64,000 bases of DNA from Pseudomonas faucium (GTDB lineage Bacteria > Pseudomonadota > Gammaproteobacteria > Pseudomonadales > Pseudomonadaceae). Of this stretch, positions 8,270 to 15,670 are shown piece after piece. Numbering within the stretch: the stretch's first letter is position 1; each line of letters starts with the position of its first letter. The stretch covers positions 248,001 through 312,000 of the forward strand of contig NZ_BQIP01000001.1 of NCBI RefSeq assembly GCF_021602585.1. The letters run 5' to 3'. Both the position numbers and the translations under genes were made by a program. The notes under the pieces are model-generated. The model saw only the letters and a list, made by a program, of their open reading frames with translations. It made no database searches and was not told the origin of the DNA.

Positions 8270-9178
8270 ATGTACGGTCGTCGCGATGTCCTACGAGCCG
8301 GTGCGGCCTTGGGCGTGCTGGCCGCCAGCCCCTGGTTGCACGCCGCCACATCCCCCGAGTTGCTCAGCCGCAAGGTCCCGTCCAGCGGCGAGGCCTTGCC
8401 GGTGATCGGCGCCGGCACCTCCGGCAGTTTCGAGGTAGCGCCGGGCTCGCCCGAATACCAGCAGCTCAAGGTGGTGCTCAAGGCGTTTTTCGATGGCGGC
8501 GGCAAAGTCATCGACACCTCGCCGAACTATGGCGGCGCCGACGCCGTGCTTGGCCAGTTGCTGGAGGAGGGCGGATGGCACCGGCAATGCTTCATCGCCA
8601 CCAAAATCGCCGCCGACAGCCGTGCCGACGCCGAGCGCCAGTGGGCCGGCAGCCTCGAGAGCCTGCGCACCGACAAGGTCGACCTGCTGCAGATCCACAA
8701 CCTGCGCGACTGGCAGACGCAACTGCCCTACGCCCGCGAACTCAAGCAGCAGGGCAAGACCCGCTACGTGGGCATCACCCATTACCTGAACAGTGCCCAC
8801 GACGAAGTCGCCAGCATCGTGCGCCGCGAGCCGCTGGATTTCATCCAGATCAACTACTCGGTCAACGCCCCGCACGCGGCGCGCGAATTGCTGCCGCTGT
8901 GCCAGGAAAAGGGCGTCGCGGTGCTGATCAACCGGGCGTTCGACGATGGCCGGCTGTTCGCCAAGGTCAAGGACCAGGCGTTGCCGGCCTGGGCCGCAGA
9001 GGCCGGTATCGGCAGCTGGGCACAGCTGTTTCTCAAGTTCGCCATCAGCCACCCGGCGGTGACCACGGTGATTCCCGCCACCGGCCGCCCCGAACGCCAG
9101 CTCGACCAGCTCAAGGCCGGGCACCCACCCTTGCTCACCCAGGCGCAGCAACAGGCGCTGATCCAGCAATTTGCCTGA
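8270..9178 (+). CDS. Tat-exported aldo/keto reductase
   Basis: The 302-residue protein begins MYGRRDVLRAGAALGVLAASPWLHA, a twin-arginine signal with an alanine-rich h-region and a cleavage site near residue 26. The mature part has the aldo/keto reductase barrel signatures: GKVIDTSPNYGGADAVLG with catalytic Asp and Tyr, FIATKIAAD with the catalytic Lys, LLQIHNLRDW, and FLKFAISHPAVTTVIPATGRPERQLDQ. Periplasmic members of this group are known. The MFS gene follows after three bases, so the two are probably cotranscribed. Confidence 0.88.
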   Translation: MYGRRDVLRAGAALGVLAASPWLHAATSPELLSRKVPSSGEALPVIGAGTSGSFEVAPGSPEYQQLKVVLKAFFDGGGKVIDTSPNYGGADAVLGQLLEEGGWHRQCFIATKIAADSRADAERQWAGSLESLRTDKVDLLQIHNLRDWQTQLPYARELKQQGKTRYVGITHYLNSAHDEVASIVRREPLDFIQINYSVNAPHAARELLPLCQEKGVAVLINRAFDDGRLFAKVKDQALPAWAAEAGIGSWAQLFLKFAISHPAVTTVIPATGRPERQLDQLKAGHPPLLTQAQQQALIQQFA

Positions 9179-9181
9179 GCC

Positions 9182-10459
9182 ATGGCCAGTTGGCGCGAGC
9201 GGCTGGACCAGGGGCTGAACATCCAGCCCGGCGAAGGCCCGGCCGTGGTCGCGGGCCTGGCGCTGTTCTACCTGCTGTTCACCGGCTACTTCATGCTGCG
9301 CCCGGTGCGCGAAACCATGGGCGTGGCCGGGGGCGTGGACAACCTGCAGTGGCTGTTCACCGGCACCTTCATTGCCACCCTGGCATGCCTGCCGCTGTTC
9401 GGCTGGCTGGCCTCGAAGGTGCAGCGCCGGCATATCCTGCCCTGGACCTACGGGTTTTTCGTCAGCAACCTGCTGCTGTTCGCCGCGCTGTTTGCCCGCA
9501 GCCCGGATGACGTGTGGCAGGCGCGGGCCTTCTATATCTGGCTGTCGGTGTTCAACCTGCTGACCATTTCGCTGGCCTGGAGCGTGCTCACCGACCTGTT
9601 CAGCAACGCGCAGGGCAAACGCCTGTTCGGCCTGCTGGCGGCAGGGGCGAGCCTCGGCGGCCTGAGCGGCCCGATACTCGGGGCCTTGCTGGTCGCGCCG
9701 CTGGGCCATGCCGGGCTGGTGATGCTCGCCGGGGTGTTGCTGTTGGGCAGCATGGCGGCCGCCGGCTATTTGCAGCGCTGGCGCGACCGCCAGCCACTGC
9801 CGGCCCACAACGCACAGCCTGCTTCGCGGCCACTGGGTGGCAACCCTTTTGCCGGGGCAACGGCGGTGTTTCGCTCCAAGTACCTGCTGGGCATCGCCTT
9901 GTTCGTGGTGCTGCTGGCCAGCGTCAGCACCTTCCTGTACTTCGAGCAGGCGCGCATCGTCAGCCAGACCTTCCCCGACCGCACCCGCCAGACCCAGGTG
10001 TTCGGCCTGATCGACAGCGTGGTACAGGCCCTGGCGATCCTCACCCAGGTGTTCATCACCGGGCGCCTGGCCCGGCGCATGGGCGTCGGCGTGCTGCTGG
10101 TGGCGGTGCCGCTGGCGATGGCGGCAGGCTTTTTGTGGTTGGCGCTGGCGCCGGTGTTCGCAGCCTTCGTAGTGGTCATGGTGGCCAGGCGAGCGGGCGA
10201 ATACGCGCTGGTGCGGCCCGGCCGGGAAATGCTCTTCACCGTGCTGCCGCCCGAGCACAAGTACAAGGCCAAGAACTTCATCGATACCGTGGTGTACCGC
10301 GGCGGCGACGCCTTGAGTGGCTGGCTCAAGCGCGGCCTGGACGTGCTCGCCGAGCACCCGCAGTTGGCGATGCTGATCGGTGCGCTGCTCGCCGTGGCCT
10401 GGGGCGTGACCGGCGGCTGGCTGGGCAGGCGCCAGCGGCAGCTGGACAAGGGCGGCTGA
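9182..10459 (+). CDS. MFS-type transporter
   Basis: The 425-residue protein has about twelve hydrophobic segments. It opens with a cytoplasmic lead and YLLFTGYFMLRPVRETMGVAGG. A loop at about residues 195-220 separates two six-helix halves. The R-P-x-R-E motif in helix 1 recalls the small MFS group related to ATP/ADP translocases, but the substrate cannot be stated. Coupling to the Tat-exported aldo/keto reductase suggests a shared small-molecule task. Confidence 0.82.
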   Translation: MASWRERLDQGLNIQPGEGPAVVAGLALFYLLFTGYFMLRPVRETMGVAGGVDNLQWLFTGTFIATLACLPLFGWLASKVQRRHILPWTYGFFVSNLLLFAALFARSPDDVWQARAFYIWLSVFNLLTISLAWSVLTDLFSNAQGKRLFGLLAAGASLGGLSGPILGALLVAPLGHAGLVMLAGVLLLGSMAAAGYLQRWRDRQPLPAHNAQPASRPLGGNPFAGATAVFRSKYLLGIALFVVLLASVSTFLYFEQARIVSQTFPDRTRQTQVFGLIDSVVQALAILTQVFITGRLARRMGVGVLLVAVPLAMAAGFLWLALAPVFAAFVVVMVARRAGEYALVRPGREMLFTVLPPEHKYKAKNFIDTVVYRGGDALSGWLKRGLDVLAEHPQLAMLIGALLAVAWGVTGGWLGRRQRQLDKGG

Positions 10460-10610
10460 CAACCCGGCGCACCAAATACACCCAGGCCGTTTATTTAACG
10501 CCACCGGTCCGAACGCTTGGCAATAAAACGAATCCCTCGCTATCGCCGAACTCCGAACCTATGTACGGCATCTTGCCGTGCACTTTCGAAGTCACATGAG
10601 GTTTCAGACC

Positions 10611-10829
10611 ATGGCTAACAAAGAGAACAGCCGTACCGGCAGCCAGGGCGGCCAGGGTGGCACCAAGAACCCAGGCAACTTCGCCAATGACCGGCAGAAA
10701 GCATCCGACGCCGGCCGCAAAGGCGGACAATCCTCCGGCGGCGGCATGGCTCAGGACCGCGAGTCGGGCCGCAAGGATGCCGACATGCACAAGGACCGCG
10801 AGTCAGGCCACAAGGGCGGCCGCTCGTAA
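10611..10829 (+). CDS. KGG-repeat stress-induced protein
   Basis: The 72-residue, highly hydrophilic, Gly/Lys/Arg-rich protein contains repeated units of the type GGTKNPGNFANDRQKASDAG RKGG, the KGG motif of GsiB-like general stress proteins. There are no hydrophobic segments, and the protein should be disordered. The start MANKENS is chosen over upstream in-frame ATGs because the repeat begins directly afterwards. A sister gene is at 24682-24894. Confidence 0.85.
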   Translation: MANKENSRTGSQGGQGGTKNPGNFANDRQKASDAGRKGGQSSGGGMAQDRESGRKDADMHKDRESGHKGGRS

Positions 10830-10956
10830 TTGAGGCCAGCGCAGTGCCGGGGCGACCCGGCGCTGCAATGCCTGGCGCGGTGCAAGGCTTGCAATCGGGC
10901 AGGGTTCATCGACAATGGCAGCGCCCTCGCTAGCCATTCGGACCGCCCGCTCCATG

Positions 10957-11553
10957 ATGCTGATCAAGCAATTCCCCCATATTTCCCTGGCCGACACCCT
11001 GTTCGTCTTCGCCCTCGACGCCGAAGCCGGCAGCGTGTTCGCCGACGTCAACACGGTGTTCACCGGCATCGGCAAGGTCAATGCCGCCATCGCGCTGACC
11101 AAGGCCATCCAGCAGCAGCGCCCCAAGCTGATCGTCAACCTCGGCTCCGCCGGCAGCCAGCGCTACGGCAAGGGCGAGGTGGTGTGCTGCACGCGTTTCG
11201 TGCAGCGCGACATGGACGTGACGCCCCTGGGCTTTGCCCGCTACCAAACCCCACTGTCGGACACCCCGGTGCTGCTGGAGCATGGCCAGGCGATCCCCGG
11301 CCTGCCACTGGGCACCTGCGGCAGCGGCGACAGCTTCGAGGTCAACCACGGCGAGGCGCCCTACGACATCGTCGACATGGAAGCCTACGTGCTGGCCCTG
11401 ATCGCGCGCAGCGAAGCCATCCCGTTCGTGTGCCTCAAATACATCTCCGATGACGCCGGCAGCGACGCCGCCGACGATTGGTCGGTGCAGGTCCACCTGG
11501 CAGCAGAAGCCTTCCAGCGTGTGCTGTTCACCGACACCCGTGGATTGAAGTAA
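10957..11553 (+). CDS. MTA/SAH nucleosidase-like purine nucleosidase
   Basis: The product is 198 residues if translation starts at MLIKQFPHISL (10957); an adjacent ATG at 10954 and one at 10915 are alternatives, all with weak ribosome-binding sites. LIVNLGSAGS is the ribose/phosphate loop, and YDIVDMEAYVLALIA is the DMEA motif that contacts ribose and substrate in 5'-methylthioadenosine/S-adenosylhomocysteine nucleosidases. FVCLKYISDDAGSDAADDW carries the catalytic Asp region. It is shorter than Pfs (about 230 aa), so the exact substrate is uncertain. Confidence 0.8.
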   Translation: MLIKQFPHISLADTLFVFALDAEAGSVFADVNTVFTGIGKVNAAIALTKAIQQQRPKLIVNLGSAGSQRYGKGEVVCCTRFVQRDMDVTPLGFARYQTPLSDTPVLLEHGQAIPGLPLGTCGSGDSFEVNHGEAPYDIVDMEAYVLALIARSEAIPFVCLKYISDDAGSDAADDWSVQVHLAAEAFQRVLFTDTRGLK

Positions 11554-11619
11554 ACCTTCCCGCCGCCACGCAGTCACTTCCAGTAAGTGCCCGCACTTTT
11601 CGGGCCGAGGAGGTGGCTG

Positions 11620-11745
11620 ATGAGCTTTGTCTGCCTGCTGCGTGGCTGCCACTGGCGTGTCCTGGCCAGCCCCTACACCCACCTGCATTGCCAGCTCTGC
11701 GAGCGTTGTGGCGCGATGCGCTACAGCCAACCCCTGCAACCCTAG
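11620..11745 (+). CDS. 41-residue Cys-rich small protein
   Basis: The ORF begins MSFVCLLRGCHWRV and ends HCQLCERCGAMRYSQPLQP, with five cysteines including a C-x2-C-x2-C cluster. It is preceded by a strong GGAGGTG site. It resembles a family of very small Cys-rich Pseudomonas proteins of unknown function that I recall by the name PSPA7_2676. Its TAG stop is the first part of the TAGGAGG ribosome-binding site of ku, so the two genes are likely translated from one message. Confidence 0.7.
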   Translation: MSFVCLLRGCHWRVLASPYTHLHCQLCERCGAMRYSQPLQP

Positions 11746-11755
11746 GAGGCTCGCC

Positions 11756-12601
11756 ATGGCCAGGGCAATCTGGAAAGGCGCGATCAGTTTCGGCCTGGTG
11801 CATATCCCGGTCTCGCTCAACACGGCCGTGCGCACCGAGCGGGTCGATTTCGACTGGCTCGACAAGCGCAGCATGGAGCCGGTGGGCTACAAGCGCATCA
11901 ACAAGGTCACCGGCAAGGACATCGACAAGGACAACGTGGTCAAGGGCGTCGAGTTCGAGAAGGGCCGCTACGTGGTCATCAGCGAAGACGAGATCCGCAA
12001 GGCGCGGCCCGAGGCCACGCAGACCATCGACATCTTCTCTTTCGTCGCCGCCAGCGAAATCCCGCTGCAGCATTTCGACACCCCGTACTACCTCAGCCCC
12101 GACCGGCGTGGCGGCAAGGTCTATGCGCTGCTGCGCGAAACCCTGGAAAGCACCGGCAAGGTGGCCCTGGCCACGGTGGTGCTGCACACCCGCCAGCACC
12201 TGGCGCTGCTGCGCCCGCTGGACGAGGCGCTGGTGATGATCACCCTGCGTTGGCCCGAGGAAGTGCGCGGCGTGGAGTCGCTGGAGCTGGACAAGAGCGT
12301 GACCGACACCAAGGTCGACAAGCGCGAACTGGACATGGCCAAGCGCCTGGTCGAGGACATGAGCGGGCCGTGGGCGCCGGACGAGTACCACGACGCGTTC
12401 CGCCAGACCATCATGGACCTGGTCGAAGAGAAGGCCAGCAAGGGCAAGATCAGCGTGGTCGACAAAGGCGAGGGCGCGAGCGAGAAGAGCGCCGACATCA
12501 TCGACCTCACCGAGCTGCTCAAGCGCAGCCTCGGCGGCAAGGGCACGAAGAAGGCGCCGGCAGAGAAAAAGCCGGCCAAGCGCCCGCGTAAAGCTTCGTG
12601 A
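11756..12601 (+). CDS. ku: Ku, non-homologous end-joining protein
   Basis: The 281-residue protein begins MARAIWKGAISFGLVHIPVSLNTA, the standard bacterial Ku start. The Ku ring core follows (YKRINKVTGKDIDKDNVVKGVEFEKG, and later VTDTKVDKRELDMAKRLVEDM). It ends in a Lys/Ala/Pro-rich basic tail (KKAPAEKKPAKRPRKAS) like those that extend DNA contact and recruit LigD. A homodimer encircles double-strand ends. The start has TAGGAGG seven bases upstream. It converges with the ligD operon, with a one-base gap to the glycosyltransferase stop. Confidence 0.97.
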   Translation: MARAIWKGAISFGLVHIPVSLNTAVRTERVDFDWLDKRSMEPVGYKRINKVTGKDIDKDNVVKGVEFEKGRYVVISEDEIRKARPEATQTIDIFSFVAASEIPLQHFDTPYYLSPDRRGGKVYALLRETLESTGKVALATVVLHTRQHLALLRPLDEALVMITLRWPEEVRGVESLELDKSVTDTKVDKRELDMAKRLVEDMSGPWAPDEYHDAFRQTIMDLVEEKASKGKISVVDKGEGASEKSADIIDLTELLKRSLGGKGTKKAPAEKKPAKRPRKAS

Positions 12602-12602
12602 A

Positions 12603-13265
12603 TTACTGCAACGTAGCTTCCAGGCTCGCCAGGTAATCGCCGAACCCCTCCCGCGCGCGGCTATCGCGCCGGCTGCTGGTGGCCACGCTGTGGCGCGCCG
12701 TCCACACGATCTGCGCGCCACTGGCCTCCAGGTCATGCACCAGTTGCACATCCTCGTGCGCGGCCAGCGGCCGAAACCCTCCCACACGCTCGTAGGCCCG
12801 TGCGCACACGCCTAGGTTGGCCCCATGGATATGCCGGTGCCCCTCGCACATCTGGTAGCCGCTGAGGTAACGCTTGCGCAGCGCCGCCCGTTGCCAGGGC
12901 TGCCAGCGGGCGACATGCACCGTGCCGCAGACCACCTCGGCGGTGCAGGCCAGCTGTGACAGCAACCAGTGCGGCGGCACCTGGCTGTCGGCATCGGTAC
13001 AGGCCAGCCAGCTGGCCCCGCGCTCGAGCATCAGCGCCGCGCCTAGCCGGCGCGCCATGCCGACGCAGCCGGCTTCCACCGCCAGCGTGTGCACCCCGTG
13101 CTGGCGCGCGACGGCGGCGCTGCCATCGCTGCAGCGGTCCAGCACTACCAGCACCTCGACCCGCTGGCCGGCCTGTTCGGCCACAGCCACGGCCGCTGCC
13201 ATCGCCTTCAGGCAACGGCCCAGGCGCCGGGCTTCGTTGTGCGCCGGTATGACCACGGCAATCAT
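12603..13265 (-). CDS. Family 2 glycosyltransferase
   Basis: The 220-residue protein begins MIAVVIPAHNEARRLGRCLKAM, the nucleotide-sugar binding strand of GT-A family 2 enzymes. VLVVLDRCSDGS and the DxD-like ACTDADSQVP follow. Length is that of a soluble one-domain GT2 without membrane helices. Its ATG overlaps the methyltransferase stop by four bases. It is the last gene of a coupled operon that starts with ligD. Donor and acceptor are unknown. Confidence 0.85.
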   Translation of the reverse strand: MIAVVIPAHNEARRLGRCLKAMAAAVAVAEQAGQRVEVLVVLDRCSDGSAAVARQHGVHTLAVEAGCVGMARRLGAALMLERGASWLACTDADSQVPPHWLLSQLACTAEVVCGTVHVARWQPWQRAALRKRYLSGYQMCEGHRHIHGANLGVCARAYERVGGFRPLAAHEDVQLVHDLEASGAQIVWTARHSVATSSRRDSRAREGFGDYLASLEATLQ

Positions 13266-13861
13266 GGGCAAGTCTCTTGCAAATCGACCACGCTGGGCTG
13301 GCACGACCAGTACTCCAGCAGAAAGTCCGCTTCTTCATGGCGCAACAGCGGATACAGCGGCAGGTGCCTGGCCAGCAGGCGATGCACCGCCCGGCCATCC
13401 TGCGGGCAGCCCTCGATGGGGTGGCGCCAGTGGCAGGCGAGGATGGCGCCGTCGGGGGTGAGGCTTGCTACCGATTGCTCGATCACCTGCAGCCAGTCGG
13501 TCGGGTTCAGGTAATAGCCGACTTCGCTGAGCACGATCAGGTCGAACTGCCCACCCGGCCAGTCGCCCGGCAGGCGCCCCTGGCTGACCGAGGCCTGGGG
13601 CAGCTCGGCCAGCCGCTGGCGGGCTAGGCGCACCGCGGTGGGGTCCAGGTCCTGGCACAGCAGCTCGGCGCAACGCTCGGCGAGCACGGCGCTCTGCTCA
13701 CCGTTGGCGCAGGCCGGCTCGAACACCCGTTGGTACTGCTGGCGCGGCAGGCACGCCAGCAGCAGGTCACGCTTGCGCCGCTCGTACCAGCGCGTGCGAA
13801 AGGCCCAGGGGTCCTCGTTGTGGGCATAAAGGTCGGCAAAATAGTGCGCATCGAGGCTCAT
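13262..13861 (-). CDS. Class I SAM-dependent methyltransferase (NodS-like)
   Basis: The 199-residue protein begins MSLDAHYFADLYAHNEDPWAFRTRWYERRKRDLLLACLP, an opening seen in NodS-like methyltransferases. VFEPACANGEQSAVLAERC is the SAM-binding motif I region, and FDLIVLSEVGYYL is motif II. It follows the PIG-L gene after 13 bases and overlaps the glycosyltransferase gene. NodS N-methylates a deacetylated amino sugar, so methylation after PIG-L-type de-N-acetylation is a plausible reaction order, but this is inference. Confidence 0.85.
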   Translation of the reverse strand: MSLDAHYFADLYAHNEDPWAFRTRWYERRKRDLLLACLPRQQYQRVFEPACANGEQSAVLAERCAELLCQDLDPTAVRLARQRLAELPQASVSQGRLPGDWPGGQFDLIVLSEVGYYLNPTDWLQVIEQSVASLTPDGAILACHWRHPIEGCPQDGRAVHRLLARHLPLYPLLRHEEADFLLEYWSCQPSVVDLQETCP

Positions 13862-13874
13862 GACCTTTGTTCTC

Positions 13875-14630
13875 CTAGAGAAAGACCAGTTCGAACGGCT
13901 GCAGCAGGCATTCCAGCAGGTGGGCCGGCAGCACCGCAGGGCGCCCTTGGTCCGGTTCGAGCTGGCTGTGGTGCGCGGCCAGGGCCTGGCGCTTGCGCGC
14001 CAGGCGCGCTTCGTCGAGGGCGATGCGGTGCGCGCGAGGCCAGGGCAGGCGCGGGTCGTCGGGCTGCGCCCAGTGCCAGGCCCAGACCGGCACCTCGACC
14101 AGCTGCACCTTGCGCGCCTGGGCGGCCTGCGCTGCAGCGCGGCCAAGGGCTTCATGGTCGCAATGGCCATCGCCACGCCAGGTGGTCATCAGCAGGTCAT
14201 CGGGGCGCAGCAGCTGGTTCAGGTGGTTGACCAGGAAGGCTTCGTCGCGCGGCAAGGCGCCGTCTTTGAGGTGCAGGCGCCGCCAGTCCAGCTGGTTGAG
14301 GTCAAGGTCCAGCTGCTGCAGGGCATGGCGGCTTTCCAGCGGCCGCTGGCGGCGCAGGCGGTGTTCGGTCCAGGTGGGCGAATCGGGGTGGCTGCCTTCG
14401 CCGTCGGTGGCGGAAATCAGCAGCAAGTCCTGCTCGCGGCCCTGCAACCCGGCCAAGAGGCCGCCGGCCATGAGGATCTCGTCGTCCGGGTGCGGCGCCA
14501 GCAGCACCAGGCGCCGGCCCGGCGGGCACAGCTGATCGGGGCTGACCCAACTGGCCCGGGCCAGGTGCGCCGATTGTTGCCAGTCGGCCCAGGGCGTGCC
14601 GCTGCTCGCTTGAATCAGGTTCTCGCTCAT
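13875..14630 (-). CDS. PIG-L family deacetylase
   Basis: The 251-residue protein has the zinc-binding motif LVLLAPHPDDEILMAGG (PHPDDE) near residue 45. LISATDGEGSHPDS and WRGDGHCDHEALGRAA follow, the latter with the second metal-binding His pair. PIG-L enzymes remove N-acetyl groups from amino sugars (GlcNAc-PI, bacillithiol or mycothiol precursors, antibiotics). The start overlaps the stop of the acyl-CoA dehydrogenase-like gene by four bases. Confidence 0.9.
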   Translation of the reverse strand: MSENLIQASSGTPWADWQQSAHLARASWVSPDQLCPPGRRLVLLAPHPDDEILMAGGLLAGLQGREQDLLLISATDGEGSHPDSPTWTEHRLRRQRPLESRHALQQLDLDLNQLDWRRLHLKDGALPRDEAFLVNHLNQLLRPDDLLMTTWRGDGHCDHEALGRAAAQAAQARKVQLVEVPVWAWHWAQPDDPRLPWPRAHRIALDEARLARKRQALAAHHSQLEPDQGRPAVLPAHLLECLLQPFELVFL

Positions 14631-15670
14631 AACTGCCAGGCTCCTGCCGGCACCTGGGCCAGCTGTTGTCCAAGGGCGGCCAGGTCACGTTCGGCGTGGC
14701 TCTGGCGCAGGTACACCGGTAAGTCGGCGCTCAACCGGGCGAAGTGGCTGCTGCGGCAGAACGGCGTGGCGCCCAGGGCGCGGCCCACATGGCGGATCAC
14801 CTGCTCGACTGCCTGTTCGACCTGGGCACGCACGCGGCGCACCGCGAAACTGGCATCGGCGCTGGGGTTGCGGTCGATCCACGCCGCGCACTCGCGCAGC
14901 GCTGCGCGGGCGCCGCACAGCGCCGCATCGACTGTGCCCAGGTGGGCCTGGGCATGCGGGTCGGGGCGCGGCTTGCGGCATTGCTCGCGCAGGTAATCGG
15001 CCAGGGCTTCGGCGGCGCCATACCAGCAGGCGGCAATGCCCGCGCCGCCATGCCAGAAGCCTGGGCGCGACAGGTATTGCCCGGGCTGGCCGACGGCGAT
15101 GCCGGGGGCGTCGTCGAACGCGATCTCGACGCTGGTGGTGGTGGCCATGCCCACCGCCTGCCAGTGGTCCACCTGCAGGTGCTGGCGGGCATGGGCCAGC
15201 TCGATGGCGACCAGTTGCGGCTGGTCGTCATCGGCCCAGGCGGTGATCAGCGCCCGGTCGATCTGCAGGGCGCCGGAACACCAGGCCTTGCGCCCGGCCA
15301 GGCGCACCTGGTTGCCGTCGCGGGCGACGATGCGGGCGCGGGCATCGGGCGGCTCGGCGGCCCACACGCCCCACACGCCATCGCCCACCCGGTGCGCGGC
15401 GCCGCATTCGGCGAGGATCGCCAGGGCATCGGTGTGGCCTTCGTACAGTTTCGCCAGGGCCAGGTCGCAGCCGGCGATCCGCGCCAGGGTCTGCCAGCGC
15501 TGCAGGGTATGGCCCTGGCCCGGCAGCGGCAGCACGTCCAGGTGTTCGGCCAGCAGCGCCTGCATCAGCGCGGCCAACTGGGTGTCGAGGTTCAGGGCCT
15601 GGGGGCGCTCGCTGAAGGTGCGCAACAGGCTGTCGAGGGTGTTCAAGTCGAAATCCTGAATGATGCTCAT
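14627..15670 (-). CDS. Acyl-CoA dehydrogenase-like flavoprotein
   Basis: The 347-residue protein begins MSIIQDFDLNTLDSLLRTF. It has an acyl-CoA dehydrogenase-like fold: an N-terminal helical part, a middle beta domain (GRKAWCSGALQIDRALITAW) and a C-terminal helical part with RVRAQVEQAVEQVIRHVGRALGATPFCRSSHFARLSADL. The middle part corresponds to the FAD/substrate domain. The catalytic Glu cannot be placed with certainty. Its ATG overlaps the ligD stop (ATGA). The substrate is unknown and may not be a fatty acyl-CoA, given the deacetylase, methyltransferase and glycosyltransferase neighbours. Confidence 0.78.
   Translation of the reverse strand: MSIIQDFDLNTLDSLLRTFSERPQALNLDTQLAALMQALLAEHLDVLPLPGQGHTLQRWQTLARIAGCDLALAKLYEGHTDALAILAECGAAHRVGDGVWGVWAAEPPDARARIVARDGNQVRLAGRKAWCSGALQIDRALITAWADDDQPQLVAIELAHARQHLQVDHWQAVGMATTTSVEIAFDDAPGIAVGQPGQYLSRPGFWHGGAGIAACWYGAAEALADYLREQCRKPRPDPHAQAHLGTVDAALCGARAALRECAAWIDRNPSADASFAVRRVRAQVEQAVEQVIRHVGRALGATPFCRSSHFARLSADLPVYLRQSHAERDLAALGQQLAQVPAGAWQL

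Noticed and set aside
8291-10504. 737-codon open frame on the minus strand opposite the aldo/keto reductase and MFS genes
   Set aside because: Gln/His/Arg-rich low-complexity translation typical of antisense frames in GC-rich genes; it spans two well-supported genes on the other strand.
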